This document shows, one piece after another, positions 1 to 8,846 of a stretch of DNA of 64,000 nt; position 1 is the stretch's first letter, and each line of letters starts with the position of its first letter. Source of the stretch: Actinoplanes subtropicus. GTDB taxonomy: Bacteria; Actinomycetota; Actinomycetes; Mycobacteriales; Micromonosporaceae. The position numbers and the translations under genes were made by a program. A model generated the notes under the pieces. It was given only the letters and a program-made list of their open reading frames with translations, did no database searches and was not told the origin of the DNA. The stretch covers positions 62,001 through 126,000 of the forward strand of contig NZ_JOJL01000023.1 in assembly GCF_000721705.1 (NCBI RefSeq), in the 5' to 3' direction.

Positions 1-443
1 GGCGACAGCAGCGTGCCCAGCGCACCGGCCAGGGCGACCCGCTCGCGCACCTTCTCGATGAAGACTTCCTCGTTGCGGATGACCAGCCCGGCCTCGTCGG
101 CGCTCGCGGAGATCTGGTCGGTGTCGACCATGCTCCACAGGCCGTACGCGGTGGGCTCGCCGGGCGCGGTGATCCGGTAGAGCACCACGACCTGCTCGGC
201 CGGGACGTAGTTGCCCTCGGCGCGCTCCAGCCCGAGCCGGGCCACCGCATCGGGCAGGGAGTCGGTGAAGGACTTGCCCACGCTCTCCGGCGCCAGGTGC
301 GGCATCTCGACGGCGAGAGCGCTGTGCGGGTTGGCGGAGATGATGGCGGTTATCTCGGCGTCGTCGGCGAACTCGTCGTAGTTCTGCGCGCCGGTGGCGC
401 CCTTGGTGAGCCAGGCCCGGCTGATCGGATGCACGACCGTCAT
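1..443 (-). CDS. DUF1015 family protein (N-terminal part, cut by window edge)
   Basis: This is the first 147 residues of a protein that continues past the left edge. It starts MTVVHPISRAWLTKGATGA and carries stretches typical of the DUF1015 family (a YRI-type strand near residue 93, then GLWSMVDTDQI and an I-R/N-E-E block). DUF1015 proteins are widespread cytoplasmic proteins of unknown biochemical role, often near serine or D-2-hydroxyacid dehydrogenase genes. The ATG at 443 is the only good start and the coding pattern stops there. The upstream neighbour pepN is transcribed away from it, so 444-831 is a divergent spacer. The family assignment is by motif recall only. Confidence 0.7.
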   Translation of the reverse strand, partial: MTVVHPISRAWLTKGATGAQNYDEFADDAEITAIISANPHSALAVEMPHLAPESVGKSFTDSLPDAVARLGLERAEGNYVPAEQVVVLYRITAPGEPTAYGLWSMVDTDQISASADEAGLVIRNEEVFIEKVRERVALAGALGTLLS

Positions 444-831
444 GGGGCGCAACCTACCTGGCCGGACGCCGGTGCCGGGCCACCGGCATGTTCCCGCGTG
501 ACCTGGCTAACTGTGCTTTCCGCCACGGATCGATCGGACGGCCGACCGGGGTCGCCGAGACGATCACGGGCGGGGCCACCATGGCGGCCATTTCGGGCGC
601 GAGGCCCACCCAATCGGCGCGTTGCACCGCGATCGTCGACGAGGCGATCGTCTCCCTGTCGGACATCTGTCCGTCTCCGCTCGTTCATGTCGGTATCCGT
701 TACCCCATCCAACGACTCGCCGACCGCCGCGGTGGTGCGATTACCGCTTTCCGTACCTCGGGTGAGGTGTGCCACGCACCCGCCGCATACCCTGGCAGGG
801 AATAGCTCGTGCGCTCCTAAGGAGAGTGGCT
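444..831. other. 388-bp divergent intergenic spacer
   Basis: This lies between the DUF1015 gene and pepN, which diverge. Reading frames exist on both strands here (up to about 110 codons) but none has a convincing start or actinobacterial codon pattern. The only clear signal is the pepN ribosome-binding site AAGGAG at 819-824. Promoters for both flanking genes presumably lie here, but I could not fix them. I see no repeat or RNA gene. Confidence 0.6.
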
Positions 832-3390
832 GTGGCCGGAGTTCGAAACTTGACCCAGGTGGAGGCCGCCGATCGCGCCCGCCTGCTCGAGGTGACCGGA
901 TACGACGTCTCGCTGGACCTGACCGACGGGCATGGCAATCCGGGCGACGGCACCTTCCGCTCCACCACGGTCGTCACGTTCCGCTGCGCCGAGCCGGGTG
1001 CCGACACGTTCATCGAGACCGCCGCGTCCTCGGTGCGCTCGGCCACCCTGAACGGGACGCCCCTGGAGCTCGCCGGGTTCTCCGCCGAGAAGGGGCTCAC
1101 GCTGACCGGCCTGGCCGCCGAGAACGAACTGGTCGTGACGGCCGACTTCGCGTACTCGGCGAGCGGCCAGGGCCTGCAGCGCAGCCTCGACCCGGTGGAC
1201 AAGGAGATCTACCTCTACAGCCAGTTCGAGACGGCGGACGCGCAGCGGGTCTTCGCCTGCTTCGACCAGCCCGACCTGAAGAGCGTGTTCACCTGGCACG
1301 TCACCGTGCCCACGCACTGGAAGGTCGTCTCGAACATGCCGGCCGAGCGGGACGAGCCGGCCGGCCCGGGCGCCAAGACCGTACATTTCCGCACGTCGCC
1401 GAAGATGAGCACGTACATCGCGGCGGTCTGCGCGGGGCCGTACCACGAGGTGCGCTTCGAGCACGACGGCATCGACATGGGCTACTTCTGCCGCGCCTCG
1501 ATGGCCCGCTACCTGGACGCGGACGACCTGCACCTGGTCACCACCCAGGGCTTCGACTTCTTCCACGAGCAGTTCGGCGTGCGCTACCCGCTGCCGAAAT
1601 ACGACCAGCTCTGGGTGCCCGACTTCAACGCCGGCGCGATGGAGAACTTCGGCTGTGTGACTCACGCCGAGGCGCACTACATCTTCCGGTCGCAGGTCAC
1701 CGACTTCGAGTACGAGCAGCGGGCGAACACGATCCTGCACGAGCTCGCCCACATGTGGTTCGGCGACCTGGTCACCATGCGCTGGTGGAACGACCTGTGG
1801 CTGAACGAGTCGTTCGCCGAGTGGGCCAGCCACTGGTGCAACTCGCGGGCCACCCGGTTCACCGACGCCTGGACGACCTTCCTCTCCGTGCGCAAGAGCT
1901 GGGGCTACCGCCAGGACCAGCTGTCCTCCACGCACCCGGTGTACTGCGAGATGCCCGACCTCGAGGCCGTCGAGGTCAACTTCGACGGCATCACGTACGC
2001 CAAGGGCGCCGGCGTGATCAAGCAACTGGTCGCCTACGTGGGGCAGGATTCGTTCCTCACCGGTCTGCGGGCGTACTTCCGGAAGCACGCCTGGGGCAAC
2101 GCGACCTTCGACGACCTGCTCACCGAGCTGGAGTCGGCGTCGGGCCGGGAGTTGCGCAAGTTCGCCGCTCAGTGGCTGGAGACGGCGCAGGTCAACACGC
2201 TGCGCCCGATCGTCACGCTGGGCGCGGACGGCACCTACGCGAGCGTGGTCGTGCAGCAGGAGGCGCCGGCGGACTATCCGACCCTGCGTACGCACCGCAT
2301 CGGGGTCGGCCTCTACGACCTGCGCGGCGACCGGCTGGTCCGCCGTGACCTGCTCGAGCTGGACGTCGCCGGCGAGCGCACCGAGATCCCGGCCCTGGTC
2401 GGGGTGCCGGCCGCGGACGTGCTGCTGCTCAACGACGACGACCTGTCGTACACGAAGCTGCGCCTCGACGAGCGCTCGATGGCCACGGTGGTCAACCACA
2501 TCGCGGGCTTCGAGTCGTCGCTGTCCCGGGCGCTGGTCTGGAACGCGGCGTGGGACATGCTGCGCGACGCCGAGCTGGCCGCCCGCGACTACGTGACGCT
2601 GGTCTGCGCCGGCATCCAGGGCGAAACGGACATCAACCTCACCACCTGGACCGTACGGCAGGCGGGCAGTGCGGTCGCCCAGTTCGCCGACCCCGCCTGG
2701 CAGCCGACGGGCTGGGCGAAACTGGCCGAGCTGTCCCGGGGCGCGCTGGCCGCGGCCGAGCCGGGCAGCGGCTGGCAGCTGTCCTGGGCGCGGGCCTTCA
2801 TCACCGCCGCCCGTACCCCCGAGGAGCAGGCCGAACTGCGCGGCTGGCTGTCCGGCTCGAGCGTGCCGGCCGGGCTGGTGGTGGACACCGAGCTGCGCTG
2901 GCAACTGCTGCAGGCGCTGGCCTCGATGGGCGCCGCGACCCTGGCGGAGATCGAGGAAGAGCTGGCGGGCGACCGTACGGCGAGCGGCGAGCGGGAGGCG
3001 GCGATCGCCCGGGCGCTGATCCCGACGGCGGAGAACAAGGCGTCGGTCTGGGCCGAGCTGACCGGCGACGCCGGGGTGCCGAACTGGCTCAACCGGTCGC
3101 TGCTGAGCGGCTTCCAGAGCGTCAAGCAGGTCGAGCTGACCGCGCCGTACGCGGCGAAGTTCTTCGAGGTGGTCGGCGACGTCTGGGCCCGGTCGGACAG
3201 CGAGCCGGCCCAGGAGTTCGTGATGCTCGGCTACCCGACCTACCAGATCAACGAGAACACGATCGCGCTGACCGACGCGTGGCTGGCCCGCGACGGCCAG
3301 CCGGCCTCGCTGCGCCGGCTGGTGGCCGAGGGGCGCGACGGCGTGGTGCGGGCGCTGAAGGCGCGCGCGCGGGACGCCGCCGCGGTCTGA
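832..3390 (+). CDS. pepN: aminopeptidase N (M1 family zinc metallopeptidase)
   Basis: An 852-residue cytoplasmic aminopeptidase that removes N-terminal residues from peptides. The M1 hallmarks are present: the exopeptidase motif GAMEN at about residue 268 and the zinc site HELAH at 303-307, with the third ligand E326 in NESFAEW exactly 18 residues later. The N-terminal DUF3458-type saddle and the long C-terminal helical ERAP1-like domain match the usual 850-residue length. I chose GTG at 832 because AAGGAG at 819-824 lies 7 bases before it; the GTG at 826 is too close, and the open frame extends further upstream only by chance. It ends 3 bp before the converging Uma2 gene. Confidence 0.95.
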   Translation: MAGVRNLTQVEAADRARLLEVTGYDVSLDLTDGHGNPGDGTFRSTTVVTFRCAEPGADTFIETAASSVRSATLNGTPLELAGFSAEKGLTLTGLAAENELVVTADFAYSASGQGLQRSLDPVDKEIYLYSQFETADAQRVFACFDQPDLKSVFTWHVTVPTHWKVVSNMPAERDEPAGPGAKTVHFRTSPKMSTYIAAVCAGPYHEVRFEHDGIDMGYFCRASMARYLDADDLHLVTTQGFDFFHEQFGVRYPLPKYDQLWVPDFNAGAMENFGCVTHAEAHYIFRSQVTDFEYEQRANTILHELAHMWFGDLVTMRWWNDLWLNESFAEWASHWCNSRATRFTDAWTTFLSVRKSWGYRQDQLSSTHPVYCEMPDLEAVEVNFDGITYAKGAGVIKQLVAYVGQDSFLTGLRAYFRKHAWGNATFDDLLTELESASGRELRKFAAQWLETAQVNTLRPIVTLGADGTYASVVVQQEAPADYPTLRTHRIGVGLYDLRGDRLVRRDLLELDVAGERTEIPALVGVPAADVLLLNDDDLSYTKLRLDERSMATVVNHIAGFESSLSRALVWNAAWDMLRDAELAARDYVTLVCAGIQGETDINLTTWTVRQAGSAVAQFADPAWQPTGWAKLAELSRGALAAAEPGSGWQLSWARAFITAARTPEEQAELRGWLSGSSVPAGLVVDTELRWQLLQALASMGAATLAEIEEELAGDRTASGEREAAIARALIPTAENKASVWAELTGDAGVPNWLNRSLLSGFQSVKQVELTAPYAAKFFEVVGDVWARSDSEPAQEFVMLGYPTYQINENTIALTDAWLARDGQPASLRRLVAEGRDGVVRALKARARDAAAV

Positions 3391-3393
3391 CCG

Positions 3394-3978
3394 TTACAGC
3401 CAGGCTGCCGGGGCGATCCGCAGCGGATAGGGGGCGTCGAGCTTGACCGGCTCGGCGCCCTCGATGCTGTGCTCGGACCGATAGCGCGAGCCGCTCAGGA
3501 TGTAGGTACGCAGCAGCGGCGTGTACCGGCCGGCCTCGACCCGCCAGAAGGCGTGGATGCCGGCCTCCGCGTACAGCGAGGGCTTGAGGATGCGGTCGTA
3601 GCGGCGGGTCGCCGCGGTCTCCACCTCGACGACCAGCGCCACGTCGGCGGGGTCACTCCAGATCGCGCCGGAGGAACGCGGTCGCAGCACGGTGACGTCG
3701 GGCACCAGATTGCTCTCGCCGCTGGTCCCCTGGTTTATGGCGATCCCCAGCCGGTCGCAGACCCACCAGCCGGGCGGCGCCGCCGAGCGCAGCGTGGTCA
3801 CGACGGCGCGGACCACGGCCTCGTGCGACTCCGGCGGCGGGGGCGCCGCATGCAGGCAGCCGTCGACGATCTCGTACCGATGGCCGTCGGGCGGGAACAG
3901 GTGAAGATCGGGCTCGGTCCACCGGCCCTCGGGTGCGCTCCACCGGGGCGGGCTGCTGGCCACCTGACTAGTCATCAC
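3394..3978 (-). CDS. Uma2 family endonuclease (DUF820)
   Basis: A protein of about 194 residues of the Uma2/DUF820 family, restriction-endonuclease-fold proteins that are very numerous in actinobacteria and cyanobacteria and have no settled role. Family marks are the ESNLVPDVTVLRP strand, the acidic core VALVVEVETAAT and the following Y-D-R-I-L-K-P-S-L-Y-A-E-A-G-I helix. In this fold the D of PDV and the E-x-E would form the catalytic site. The start is uncertain: the frame stays open to GTG 3999, but GGAGG at about 3990-3994 favours GTG 3978, TTG 3981 or ATG 3975. It converges with pepN, and there is no partner gene to suggest a toxin-antitoxin system. Confidence 0.8.
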   Translation of the reverse strand: MMTSQVASSPPRWSAPEGRWTEPDLHLFPPDGHRYEIVDGCLHAAPPPPESHEAVVRAVVTTLRSAAPPGWWVCDRLGIAINQGTSGESNLVPDVTVLRPRSSGAIWSDPADVALVVEVETAATRRYDRILKPSLYAEAGIHAFWRVEAGRYTPLLRTYILSGSRYRSEHSIEGAEPVKLDAPYPLRIAPAAWL

Positions 3979-4130
3979 CAAGCGAACCACCTCCATCACC
4001 GCGAGTTGCCAGCCTACTCACGCCGCGTCGTTACCGCCCGGTTTCCCGGAGATTTCACACATGCCAAAACGTGAGTACGTATTCGACCCCCTCATTTCCG
4101 GTGACCACATCCCCAAGAACGGCCCGCGAC

Positions 4131-4325
4131 CCCCAGGCCTCCCGGGGTGCCCCGTATCCGAGAACAGCCCGCAATCAACCCCCAGGCCTCCCGGGGTGCC
4201 CCGTATCCGAGAACAGCCCGCAATCAACCCCCAGGCCTCCGGGGTGCCCCGTATCCGAGAACAGCCCGCAATCAACCCCCAGGCCTCCCGGGGTGCCCCG
4301 TATCCGAGAACAGCCCGCGATCGCC
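4131..4325. repeat. tandem array, four copies of a 49-bp unit
   Basis: Units begin at 4131, 4180, 4229 and 4277, each opening CCCCAGGCCT and ending near GAACAGCCCGC. The first spacings are 49, 49 and 48 bp because one C is missing from the third unit, and the copies are otherwise nearly identical. A period that is not a multiple of three and the lack of a stable frame argue against coding. The last unit runs straight into the hairpin at 4317. There are no spacers, so this is not a CRISPR array. Confidence 0.9.
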
Positions 4326-4415
4326 CCGCTGATGACGAGAGGCCGGTTTTCGCCGCCGCGGGGTTTGCGGTGGTGAAAACCGGCCTCTCGTCATCAGCCC
4401 AAAAGGGGCGATCGC
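4317..4415. terminator. 35-bp nested hairpin, repeat-derived, possible terminator
   Basis: The inner arms at 4328-4351 and 4375-4398 are perfect 24-base reverse complements around a 23-base loop. They are flanked by a further perfect 11-bp stem (4317-4327 with 4405-4415), separated only by a six-base bulge (CCAAAA, 4399-4404). The outer stem GCGATCGCCCC and the bases after it (about 4405-4440) recur at 12120-12182 without the inner palindrome. There is no T-tract, so intrinsic termination is an inference. A MITE or REP-like sequence is the alternative. Confidence 0.75.
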
Positions 4416-4490
4416 CCGCGGCGCCGGAGGCGACGCCAGCCAGCTCAGCCGCACGGGACGGCCAATCCAGGTGCCCCCTCTTTCCAACCC

Positions 4491-4958
4491 CTAGTGCCTA
4501 CCAGCGTGGGACGCCAACTGGTCAATCCCGGAGAGGACGCCCCCCGCCAGGTCGCCACCCGCGAACGCGGCCGCCATCGACAGGCCGGCCAGCTTCGCGT
4601 CCCGGTCGGAGATGCGCTTGCGGGCCTCGTTCCCGGTGACGATCTCCAGCTTGCGCTGGTTCGGCGAGACGGCGATCAGCACCGCGTGGTCGGCGTCGTC
4701 GATCTGCTTGTGCAGCTTCTCGGCGGACTCGCGGGTCGGCGCGTCCAGCTCGCCGATGTAGACGCTGAAGGTCAGGCCGGTCTGCCGGTCGGCGGAGCGC
4801 AGCGCCTCGTCCAACCGGAGCAGCTGACGGGTCGAGAAGGGACCGTCGGCGACGGCGTCGGGCTCAGCCGCGGGGGTGTCGGCGCCCGGGTGGTCGATGG
4901 CGGTCAGCGGCTGCTCGTGCGCGGTCTCGGCAGCGTGCCCCAGTTCACCAGCTGTCAC
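4491..4958 (-). CDS. DUF5130 family protein
   Basis: A 155-residue protein of the actinobacterial DUF5130 family. After a variable 40-residue N-terminus, the conserved block runs from GPFSTRQLLRLDEAL through LTFSVYIGELD, AVLIAVSPNQRKLEIVTG and AAFAGGDLAGGVLSGIDQLA. The fold resembles TPM-domain proteins, but the function is unknown. Its start overlaps the end of the upstream membrane-protein gene by 14 bp, so the two are probably translated together. It has no signal peptide or membrane helix, so a cytoplasmic role near the membrane partner is the simplest inference. Confidence 0.8.
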   Translation of the reverse strand: MTAGELGHAAETAHEQPLTAIDHPGADTPAAEPDAVADGPFSTRQLLRLDEALRSADRQTGLTFSVYIGELDAPTRESAEKLHKQIDDADHAVLIAVSPNQRKLEIVTGNEARKRISDRDAKLAGLSMAAAFAGGDLAGGVLSGIDQLASHAGRH

Positions 4959-5247
4959 TTGCGCCTCCTACAGGGCCGGGGAGAACCCGGTGGCCGGTGC
5001 TGTCCTCGAGGACCGGCGCCGCGATCTCTCGCTGGTGATGGCCGGCGGCGGCCGCGGGCACGCCGGTGACCTGCTCGGGCGAGGCCAGGAACCAGATCGG
5101 CTGGAAATCGTACGGCCGGCCCGGACGATAGCGCTTGGTCCGCCGGGTGCGGTCGCTGCCCGCGAACACGAGCGACGCCACCAGGATGATGATGGCGGCC
5201 GGGATGCCCACGTAGACCAATACGGTGTTTGAAATCGACAACCTCAA
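4945..5247 (-). CDS. small single-pass membrane protein
   Basis: A 100-residue protein with one N-terminal membrane helix (about residues 8-29, NTVLVYVGIPAAIIILVASL), a basic stretch (RTRRTKRYRPGRPYDF), then a short cytoplasmic tail with PIWFLASPEQ. The RYRPGRP...WF pattern recurs next to DUF5130 genes in actinobacteria as I recall it, but I know no function. The start is a TTG (5247, or 5241), the only in-frame options after an upstream stop, so the N-terminus is uncertain. It overlaps the DUF5130 start by 14 bp and diverges from the secreted-protein gene at 5484. Confidence 0.6.
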   Translation of the reverse strand: MRLSISNTVLVYVGIPAAIIILVASLVFAGSDRTRRTKRYRPGRPYDFQPIWFLASPEQVTGVPAAAAGHHQREIAAPVLEDSTGHRVLPGPVGGASDSW

Positions 5248-5483
5248 CGCCCCCAGGCGCAGTGTTTCCAGTTGATCCGAACAACAGTCACGGTAGCGGA
5301 GAGCTGGACTCGGGGGACGGTCGGGTCTCCAAGACGGCCTTCAGTCCGGTCAGGGGTGGCGGGCGGGGCGGTTGGATGGGTATCCCGCGGTCGGGATCTA
5401 CGCGGAAGTCGCTTGGAGATGCGAAAATCACCCTCACGCGCCGTTCGTGCCCTCGTGCCCACGGACGGCAGGAGGGGGATCTC

Positions 5484-5972
5484 ATGCGCCTGTCTGTCCC
5501 CGCCGCCCTGGCGGCGCTCCTCGTGGGCCTGTTCGTCCTGTTCCTCGGCCCCGCGCCGGCCCGCGCCGCGGCGATCTACCTGGAGATCAACCCGAGCACG
5601 GTCCCGGCCGGTGACCAGGTCGGGCTGCGCGCCTCGTGTGACGACAACCTCAAAGCGGCGTCGGTCTCCTCGGGGCTGTTCGGCGTGGTCGCGGTGAATC
5701 CGGAGTACGGCCTGCTGACCGCCACCGTGACCATCCCGACCGGCACCAAGCCCGGCGACTACAAGGTCGACCTGCACTGCCCGGACAACAAGAGCGCCTC
5801 GGCCACCCTGCACGTGGTCGCCAAGGTGCAGCCCGCCCAGGGCCCGGCCACCGGCGGGGGCGGCATGGCACCCGGGCGGTACGCGCCGATGCTGATCGGC
5901 ACCGGCCTTGCGATCTTCGGGGCGGGTCTGGCCCTCGGCATCGTCTCCCTGCGACGCCGGCGCATCGGCTGA
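5484..5972 (+). CDS. secreted protein with C-terminal membrane anchor
   Basis: A 162-residue protein with a clear signal peptide (residues 1-28, cleavage after ARA), an extracellular domain of about 90 residues (IYLEINPSTVPAGDQVGLRA..., a single Ig-like beta-sandwich by appearance), a Gly/Pro linker, a C-terminal helix (residues about 132-154) and the basic tail RRRRIG. The C-terminus looks like a cell-wall sorting signal, but there is no LPXTG box. The ATG at 5484 is preceded by a strong AGGAGGGGG. It lies 7 bp before a class F sortase gene on the same strand, which suggests a functional pair; the substrate relationship is an inference. Confidence 0.75.
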   Translation: MRLSVPAALAALLVGLFVLFLGPAPARAAAIYLEINPSTVPAGDQVGLRASCDDNLKAASVSSGLFGVVAVNPEYGLLTATVTIPTGTKPGDYKVDLHCPDNKSASATLHVVAKVQPAQGPATGGGGMAPGRYAPMLIGTGLAIFGAGLALGIVSLRRRRIG

Positions 5973-5979
5973 GGCCGCC

Positions 5980-6798
5980 GTGGCTCGCCGACCGACGCCG
6001 TTGACCGGTCCCCGCATGCCCGAGTCCGTGGTGCGCAAGCGGCCCGCCGAGATCGTCGCCCCGCCGCCCGGCACCATCACCGGGCCGTTGCCGCCCCCGC
6101 CCGCCGTGCCGGGTCGTCACCCCTTTCGGGCCCCGCACCCCCGGCCGCGGCCCAAGGAGCCGCCGCGCCCCACCCGCGGCCGGCGGCCGTGGCCGCTCGG
6201 GCTGATCGTGCTCGCCCTGCTCTTCCTGGGACTGTTCGTGCTGGCGATGGGGATCGGCGCGGCGACCAACATCGACCTGACCGGCATGTTCGAGCACAAG
6301 TCGGCGGACGAGCCGCCGCCCAAGTCGTTCCCGGTGCTCGACCCGAGCCGGCCGGAGCGGCTTACCATCCCGTCGATCAAGGTGGAGGCGCCGATCCTCG
6401 ACGTGGGGCTGGCCTCGGACGGCTCGGTCGGGGTGCCGCCGCTGCGCCGGCACGACGAGGCCGGCTGGTTCGAGGGCGGCCCGACGCCGGGCCAGTACGG
6501 GCCGGCGCTGATCGTCGGCCACGCCGACACGAAGACCGGCCCGTCGGTCTTTTACCACCTCAACCAGCTGAAGCCCGGCCAGAAGGTGGAGGTGCAGCGG
6601 GCGGACAACTCGGTGGCGGTCTTCGAGGTGAACTCGGTCGAGCACTTCAACAAGGGCAAGCTCCCGATCGCCCGCGTCTACGGCGACTACAGCCGCCCGT
6701 CCCTACGCCTGATGACCTGCGGCGGCAACTGGATAGGCGGCACCACCGGCTACCAAGACAACATCGTCGTCTTCGCCTCCCTGGTCAGCACCAAATAA
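5980..6798 (+). CDS. class F sortase
   Basis: A membrane-anchored transpeptidase-type protein of about 272 residues. A proline-rich cytoplasmic N-terminus is followed by one membrane helix (PLGLIVLALLFLGLFVLAMG, about residues 70-92) and an extracellular sortase domain. The catalytic His is in VGHADT (H181) and the catalytic Cys in LMTCGG (C247). No Arg follows the Cys: the usual late strand reads GYQDNIVVFASL. GTG 5980 (weak GAGG at 5971-5974) is taken as the start, and ATG 6016 is the alternative. It directly follows the anchored secreted protein, probably in one transcript. Class F sortases occur mainly in actinobacteria and often have unknown substrates. Confidence 0.85.
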   Translation: MARRPTPLTGPRMPESVVRKRPAEIVAPPPGTITGPLPPPPAVPGRHPFRAPHPRPRPKEPPRPTRGRRPWPLGLIVLALLFLGLFVLAMGIGAATNIDLTGMFEHKSADEPPPKSFPVLDPSRPERLTIPSIKVEAPILDVGLASDGSVGVPPLRRHDEAGWFEGGPTPGQYGPALIVGHADTKTGPSVFYHLNQLKPGQKVEVQRADNSVAVFEVNSVEHFNKGKLPIARVYGDYSRPSLRLMTCGGNWIGGTTGYQDNIVVFASLVSTK

Positions 6799-6834
6799 CC
6801 GCCCCCGTGACCCCCAGGCCCCCCAGCCCAAAAA

Positions 6835-7383
6835 TCAGGCCGCCTCGGCAGGTGCTGCCGCGGCGGCCGGGAGGTCGAGCCAGTCGGCCCAACGGGGGTC
6901 TGGCGTGCGGTGCCCGAGCACCCGCCAGGCCACTCCTCGTGGCGCTTGCGGTATCGCGTGCAGCCGCCACCCGAGCTCGGCCGGCGTCTTGTCGCCTTTG
7001 CTGTGGTTGCACTTGGCGCAGGCGGCCACCACGTTCTCCCAGGCGTGCAGCCCGCCCCGGCTGCGCGGGAACACGTGGTCGATGGTCTCGGCCGACCCGC
7101 GGCAGTAGGCGCAGCGGCCGCCGTCCCGGGCGAAGATCGCGCGGCGGGAGAGGCCGACATGGGTGCGGTACGGCACCTTCACGTACCGGGTCAGGCGCAC
7201 CACCGACGGGACCGGGAGCAACTGGTGGGCGCTGTGCAGGATGCCATCGCCGTCGGTGACGCACTCGGCCTTGGCGGTCAGCACGAGGATGGTCGCTCGA
7301 CGCACAGATACGACGCACAGCGGCTCGTACGTGGCGTTCAGAACTAACGCGGATGAGCCCACTGTGGGTCGTATGTCAGGCAT
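6835..7383 (-). CDS. HNH endonuclease
   Basis: A 182-residue protein of the common actinobacterial HNH family. The N-terminal half (ALVLNATYEPLCVVSVRRA) is characteristic of this family. The nuclease core has two zinc knuckles, CAYC and CAKC, flanking DHVFPRSRGG and the final ENVVAACAKCNHSKGD, giving the His-Asn-His metal-binding order. The ATG at 7383 sits 9 bases after GGAGG. The family is chromosomal and stand-alone, and its biological substrate is not established. It diverges from the mscS gene at 7574 across a 190-bp spacer. Confidence 0.9.
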   Translation of the reverse strand: MPDIRPTVGSSALVLNATYEPLCVVSVRRATILVLTAKAECVTDGDGILHSAHQLLPVPSVVRLTRYVKVPYRTHVGLSRRAIFARDGGRCAYCRGSAETIDHVFPRSRGGLHAWENVVAACAKCNHSKGDKTPAELGWRLHAIPQAPRGVAWRVLGHRTPDPRWADWLDLPAAAAAPAEAA

Positions 7384-7573
7384 CGTGATCACCCTCCGGT
7401 AGGTGCTGCCAACCGCTCCCGGTGCGTCGGTGTCCGTGGTCCGTGCGCCAATAGTCCCTGATGAATGACCAAATTGCGAGCGCAATCCGTAGCCCGACGG
7501 TAAACGTCTGAGGTCTGCGAGCTGTGTGACACCTGAAAGACGACTCCAGGTTCGCCCGGTACGGTGGCTCCCC

Positions 7574-8644
7574 GTGTTACTTCTCGACCCGTCGCCGACG
7601 CCCTCGTCGACGCCCAGCGTGTTCACCACTATCGACACCACGGCCGTCTGCAAGACCGACGTGGTGTGCAGCCGGGTCTTCGAGTGGACGGGCAACCGAT
7701 GGCTGGCCAACTCCAGCTACTGGATCATCACGAAGCCGCTGCGGATCATCGCGATCGTCCTGGCCGCGCTGCTGATCCGCTGGCTGCTGCACCGCTCGAT
7801 CAAGCGGCTGACCAACAGCACCACCCGGGCCTCGATGCCGGCCCTGCTCAAGCCCCTGAAGGAGCGGACGGCGAAGACGGCCGAGGAGGGTCAGTACATC
7901 CCGGAGCGCCGGCGCCAGCGGGCCGAGGCGATCGGCTCGGTGCTGCGCAGCTTCGTGACGGCCGTGGTCTTCACGATGGCGGCGCTGCTGATCTTCGGCG
8001 AGCTCGGCTTCAACCTCGGGCCGCTGCTGGCCAGCGCCGGCATTGTCGGCGTGGCCCTCGGCTTCGGCGCGCAGAGCCTGGTGAAGGACCTGATCGCCGG
8101 CCTGTTCATGCTGCTGGAGGACCAGTACGGGGTCGGCGACACGGTCGACCTGGGCGAGGCGATCGGCGTCGTCGAGACGGTCGGCCTGCGGATCACCACG
8201 ATCCGGGACATGCGCGGCGTGCTCTGGTACATCCGCAACGGCGAGATCGTCCGGGTCGGGAACAAGAGCCAGGGCTGGGCGCTCGTCGTGATCGACATCC
8301 CGATCGGCTTCATCAACTCGGAGGAGGCGATGGGCGTGCTCCGGGCCGCCGCCGAGACGGTCGCCGGGTCGCCGGACCACCAGAACGAGTTCATCGAGCC
8401 GCCCGACGTCGTCGGCGTCGAGCAGCTGACGGTGGACGGCGCGGTCATCCGGACCATCGCGAAGACCACCGCGGAGGGCCAGCCGGTCCTTCAGCGGGAG
8501 TTGCGTCGCGCGCTGACCGAGGCGCTGGACCTGGCGGGACTCTCCGAACGCATCGCCGCCTCTCGATTGGCGCCGCGCTCGGCGGTGCCTCCGGTTTTTA
8601 TCCAACCTTCCGAACCGGATCCGGAGCCGGGTAGTGCCAACTGA
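7574..8644 (+). CDS. mechanosensitive ion channel, MscS family
   Basis: A membrane protein of about 356 residues that would open under membrane tension to release solutes. One N-terminal helix (WIITKPLRIIAIVLAALLIRW) is followed by a charged loop and then the paired helices ending in the MscS pore helix (GPLLASAGIVGVALGFGAQS), with the MscS signature LVKDLIAGLFMLLEDQYGVGD just after. A C-terminal beta-domain and alpha/beta domain complete the standard small-MscS architecture. GTG 7574 is preferred because no good signal precedes the longer frame beginning at 7526. There is no sensor domain or partner gene. Confidence 0.88.
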   Translation: MLLLDPSPTPSSTPSVFTTIDTTAVCKTDVVCSRVFEWTGNRWLANSSYWIITKPLRIIAIVLAALLIRWLLHRSIKRLTNSTTRASMPALLKPLKERTAKTAEEGQYIPERRRQRAEAIGSVLRSFVTAVVFTMAALLIFGELGFNLGPLLASAGIVGVALGFGAQSLVKDLIAGLFMLLEDQYGVGDTVDLGEAIGVVETVGLRITTIRDMRGVLWYIRNGEIVRVGNKSQGWALVVIDIPIGFINSEEAMGVLRAAAETVAGSPDHQNEFIEPPDVVGVEQLTVDGAVIRTIAKTTAEGQPVLQRELRRALTEALDLAGLSERIAASRLAPRSAVPPVFIQPSEPDPEPGSAN

Positions 8645-8846
8645 GCTGGGATTAGTTCTAACGGGGGATGTCCGGCCTCCACCGAAAGGCCGACAATCCG
8701 CTCGTACGCCCTAGCATCGACTCGGACGATCGGGCAGAATCCGCTAGAGCATCTGCACATGCGGCATCACGTTCCCGCCGACTCACATGCGGGCGTGCCC
8801 GGCCGATCGTCGCGACCCGGCGAGCGCCGAGATCGATGGAGGACTG

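Larger units (their letters stand above)
3979..4490. other. 512-bp intergenic region dominated by repeats
   Basis: Both neighbours are on the minus strand, so this is the spacer between the DUF5130 gene end and the Uma2 gene start. It holds a short AT-richer stretch (4020-4130), a four-copy tandem repeat (4131-4325) and a very stable nested hairpin (4317-4415). Open frames across the array are products of the repeat and not genes. No RNA gene was recognised. Confidence 0.7.

Noticed and set aside
440..805. Small genes in the pepN leader region on either strand
   Set aside because: Three overlapping frames on both strands, none with a ribosome-binding site or conserved-looking protein.
4131..4325. 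CRISPR array
   Set aside because: Units are directly adjacent without spacers and no cas gene is present.
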